The translations under genes were made by a program, and so were the position numbers. Of a stretch of DNA of 39,557 bases, positions 38,084 to 39,557 are shown one piece after another. The notes under the pieces are model-generated. The model did no database searches, was not told the DNA's origin, and was given only the letters and a program-made list of their open reading frames with translations. Every line of letters starts with the position of its first letter. The first letter of the stretch is position 1. Source of the DNA: Hungatella sp. UBA3048 (GTDB lineage Bacteria > Bacillota > Clostridia > Lachnospirales > Lachnospiraceae); the NCBI GenBank assembly GCA_002367105.1, contig DFCS01000010.1, forward strand, positions 1 through 39,557, given 5' to 3'.

Positions 38084-38626
38084 CTATTCACCGAACAAAT
38101 TCTGGGGTGCGTCTACTGGTGCATTGTAGTCGAGCCGCTGATAATCCTGACGCTCATAACCACACCAATCAAGTAATACTCTGGAAGGAAAACCTTTGAC
38201 ATAGCTGTTATATGTACCCACCTGCCGGTTATAGTTTTCCCGATACTGCGCCATCAGATTTTCCGTGGTTGCCAATTCAGTCATGAGCTGCTTATAATTC
38301 TCATTGCTCTTTAATTCCGGATAAGCTTCAGATACCGCCGTTATCGCCATTGTCACATTCTCAATATCTCCGGTACTGCCCCGGCCCTCTACGATAGCTG
38401 TCAGTGTTTCAGCTTCGTGTTTGTCATACTGTTTCACACAGTCAGCCAGATTATAAACCAGATCTACCCGGCGCTTTTCCTGTACCTTGATATCAGACTG
38501 CGCCGTGTGAATAGATTCTTCCAGGTTGATTGCCTTATTCTGGCTTCCCTGAATTCCAAATACACACATTAGAATCACTGCAAAGACTGCAGCTGCTCCA
38601 ATTACAAAAACTTTCCAATTATTCAT
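38084..38626 (-). CDS. lemA: LemA family protein
   Basis: A 180-residue protein from ATG 38626, preceded by GGAGG eight bases upstream and overlapping the previous gene by 4 bp. It has one N-terminal membrane segment (residues about 5-25) followed by helices with the LemA pattern: R-R-V-D-L-V-Y-N-L-A-D-C-V-K, A-V-S-E-A-Y-P-E-L-K-S-N-E-N-Y-K-Q-L-M-T-E-L, N-R-Q-V-G-T-Y-N-S-Y-V-K-G-F-P. The function of LemA is unclear; it is a membrane-anchored helical protein seen in many bacteria and some phages. No TPM-domain partner is seen here. Confidence 0.88.
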   Translation of the reverse strand: MNNWKVFVIGAAAVFAVILMCVFGIQGSQNKAINLEESIHTAQSDIKVQEKRRVDLVYNLADCVKQYDKHEAETLTAIVEGRGSTGDIENVTMAITAVSEAYPELKSNENYKQLMTELATTENLMAQYRENYNRQVGTYNSYVKGFPSRVLLDWCGYERQDYQRLDYNAPVDAPQNLFGE

Positions 38627-39390
38627 TCTCCTTGCCTCCTCAACTGCTCTGGAAATTCCTGAATTAAAGGTTCCCCCCATATTTCAGATAGACTGGACTT
38701 CATAAATATCGGAACTTTCCGAAATCTACAATCTTTAACAATCCTTTCTATCCACTCACGCTTTGGCACAACTTTACTTTTACGATTTCCGGTTTCTGCG
38801 CCGATAATTACCCATTTGAATCCGTATTCATGCGCATAATACGGCAAATCAGTAACATCACCTAGAAGAGGTTCAATTGACAAAAATTGATTCGCTCTTT
38901 CAGTTATATCCGTACTCCAAGGGTCGCCATAACAAAGTGCTGTATCTTGATTGCTTGTGTATGTTCGCCCTATCCACCAGTTCTTTTCAAACTTAAAATC
39001 ACTTGCCCTCATATAGTTTTTTGTTAAAAACAGGTAATTGTGTTGTGGCGCTCTCCTGCAGGTTTCAAACACTTCATTAATCCAAGAATCCGGAACCCAT
39101 TCGCCAAATAGATCAGCCATGGAACAGACAAAGATGTTTCTGCCTTTTTTATGCAGGTACTCATCAAGGCGATATTTGTGCAAAGTCGGCTGAAAATCAA
39201 ATAGGTATGGGACTTTCTTACCTCCACTTATCGGAATTTCTTCCAATATTCGTTCGTTTATATTCGGCTCGTTTGCATGGAATCCAAAACGGTTAGCAAT
39301 GCTTCTTGCATAACAATATTCACAATTATGTAGACAGCCCGTAACCGGATTCCAGCTACTATCACACCAATCAATCTTTGTTTTGTCCAA
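38623..39390 (-). CDS. DUF5131 / phage Gp37-Gp68 family Fe-S protein
   Basis: A 255-residue protein with a TTG start six bases after GGAGG. Start motif K-I-D-W-C-D-S-S-W-N-P-V-T-G-C and the cluster Cys19-x3-Cys23-x2-Cys26 (C-L-H-N-C-E-Y-C), as in radical SAM enzymes. Other family features: N-I-F-V-C-S-M-A-D-L-F-G near residue 85, L-F-L-T-K-N and V-I-I-G-A-E-T-G-N. This family (Phage_Gp37_Gp68) is widespread in phages; the substrate is unknown. It opens the run of genes before lemA. Confidence 0.88.
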   Translation of the reverse strand: MDKTKIDWCDSSWNPVTGCLHNCEYCYARSIANRFGFHANEPNINERILEEIPISGGKKVPYLFDFQPTLHKYRLDEYLHKKGRNIFVCSMADLFGEWVPDSWINEVFETCRRAPQHNYLFLTKNYMRASDFKFEKNWWIGRTYTSNQDTALCYGDPWSTDITERANQFLSIEPLLGDVTDLPYYAHEYGFKWVIIGAETGNRKSKVVPKREWIERIVKDCRFRKVPIFMKSSLSEIWGEPLIQEFPEQLRRQGE

Positions 39391-39393
39391 CGT

Positions 39394-39557
39394 TTACCTC
39401 CATATCGGCACTAAGGCCAGAACATACATAATTGTCATGATTCCCATTCCAATTACCGTTGCTTTATCTCTTCTCCAGATCAGCCCCTGGGAAAACCAAA
39501 GGATAAAAATCACCATGAATACATTCCAAATTGTTACAATCCATTTCAATGCTTCCA
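39394..39557 (-). CDS. Membrane protein fragment at window edge
   Basis: The minus strand is open from the window edge through about 54 codons with two hydrophobic stretches (W-N-V-F-M-V-I-F-I-L-W-F and G-M-G-I-M-T-I-M-Y-V-L-A-L-V-P), ending P-I-W-R at 39396. It stops four bases before the TTG start of the DUF5131 gene, whose ribosome site lies inside its end. Start outside the window or at an internal codon. Confidence 0.5.
   Translation of the reverse strand, partial: EALKWIVTIWNVFMVIFILWFSQGLIWRRDKATVIGMGIMTIMYVLALVPIWR

Overview
The window reads as part of a siphovirus-type prophage or temperate phage genome from a low-to-moderate GC Firmicute, probably a gut Clostridia/Lachnospiraceae-like host. 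This is inferred from the SPP1-type portal, XkdX, DUF6711, collagen-like tail fibres and M15 endolysin families and from strong AGGAGG-type ribosome sites. Almost all phage genes lie on the minus strand, so transcription runs from high to low coordinates. No integrase, repressor, replication gene or site-specific recombinase is visible.

Reading in the direction of transcription: 39.56-37.1 kb carries a small membrane protein, a DUF5131 iron-sulphur protein, LemA and a two-TM protein. 37.1-35.9 kb is a tRNA cluster (Gln, Met/Ile2, Asn and an aberrant Leu-like one) preceded by a hairpin-rich stretch without a long gene that is a candidate large structured RNA (ROOL/GOLLD type). 35.8-32.8 kb holds small accessory genes and an RtcB RNA ligase. 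32.7-30.5 kb holds the large terminase and a sigma-like late regulator. 29.9-19.5 kb is the tail-tip, fibre and lysis module: DUF6711 protein, tail endopeptidase-like protein, antirepressor, several collagen-like fibres, XkdX, holin and endolysin. 19.4-12.3 kb is plus-strand cargo: an Mrr-type endonuclease with its own promoter and a complete arsenic operon (arsR, an ACR3 pump, a repeat peptide, a DUF2703-ArsD fusion, arsA, arsC). 11.3-0 kb is the head and tail-tube module: portal, scaffold, capsid, connectors, tail tube, gpG/GT chaperone and tape measure.

The main discovery is a dispersed tail-fibre cassette system. The tail-fibre gene at 24.5 kb is interrupted at codons for N-S-N-L by the 12-bp core AAATAGCAATTT. 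Six different C-terminal fibre ends begin at this core. They are arranged as three convergent tail-to-tail pairs at 11.6-12.2, 23.2-23.9 and 30.0-30.5 kb, and only the middle pair is attached to an N-terminal fibre. Simple inversion at the middle locus gives an in-frame alternative fibre. Exchange with the two distant silent pairs would give up to six fibres. The silent pairs also lie exactly at module borders (terminase/tail-tip and ars/portal), and the module order is terminase, tail-tip, lysis, cargo, portal, head, which is permuted relative to ordinary siphoviruses. This suggests the same sites move whole modules.

Two probable -1 frameshifts are visible: the expected gpG/gpGT one, and a less expected U UUU UUA heptamer joining two halves of the tape measure. 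Terminator-like hairpins repeatedly precede ribosome sites in the late operon, which suggests antitermination or processing. The arsenic genes should help a lysogenised host, and the Mrr endonuclease may exclude other phages. RtcB plus tRNAs may counter tRNA-cutting host defences.
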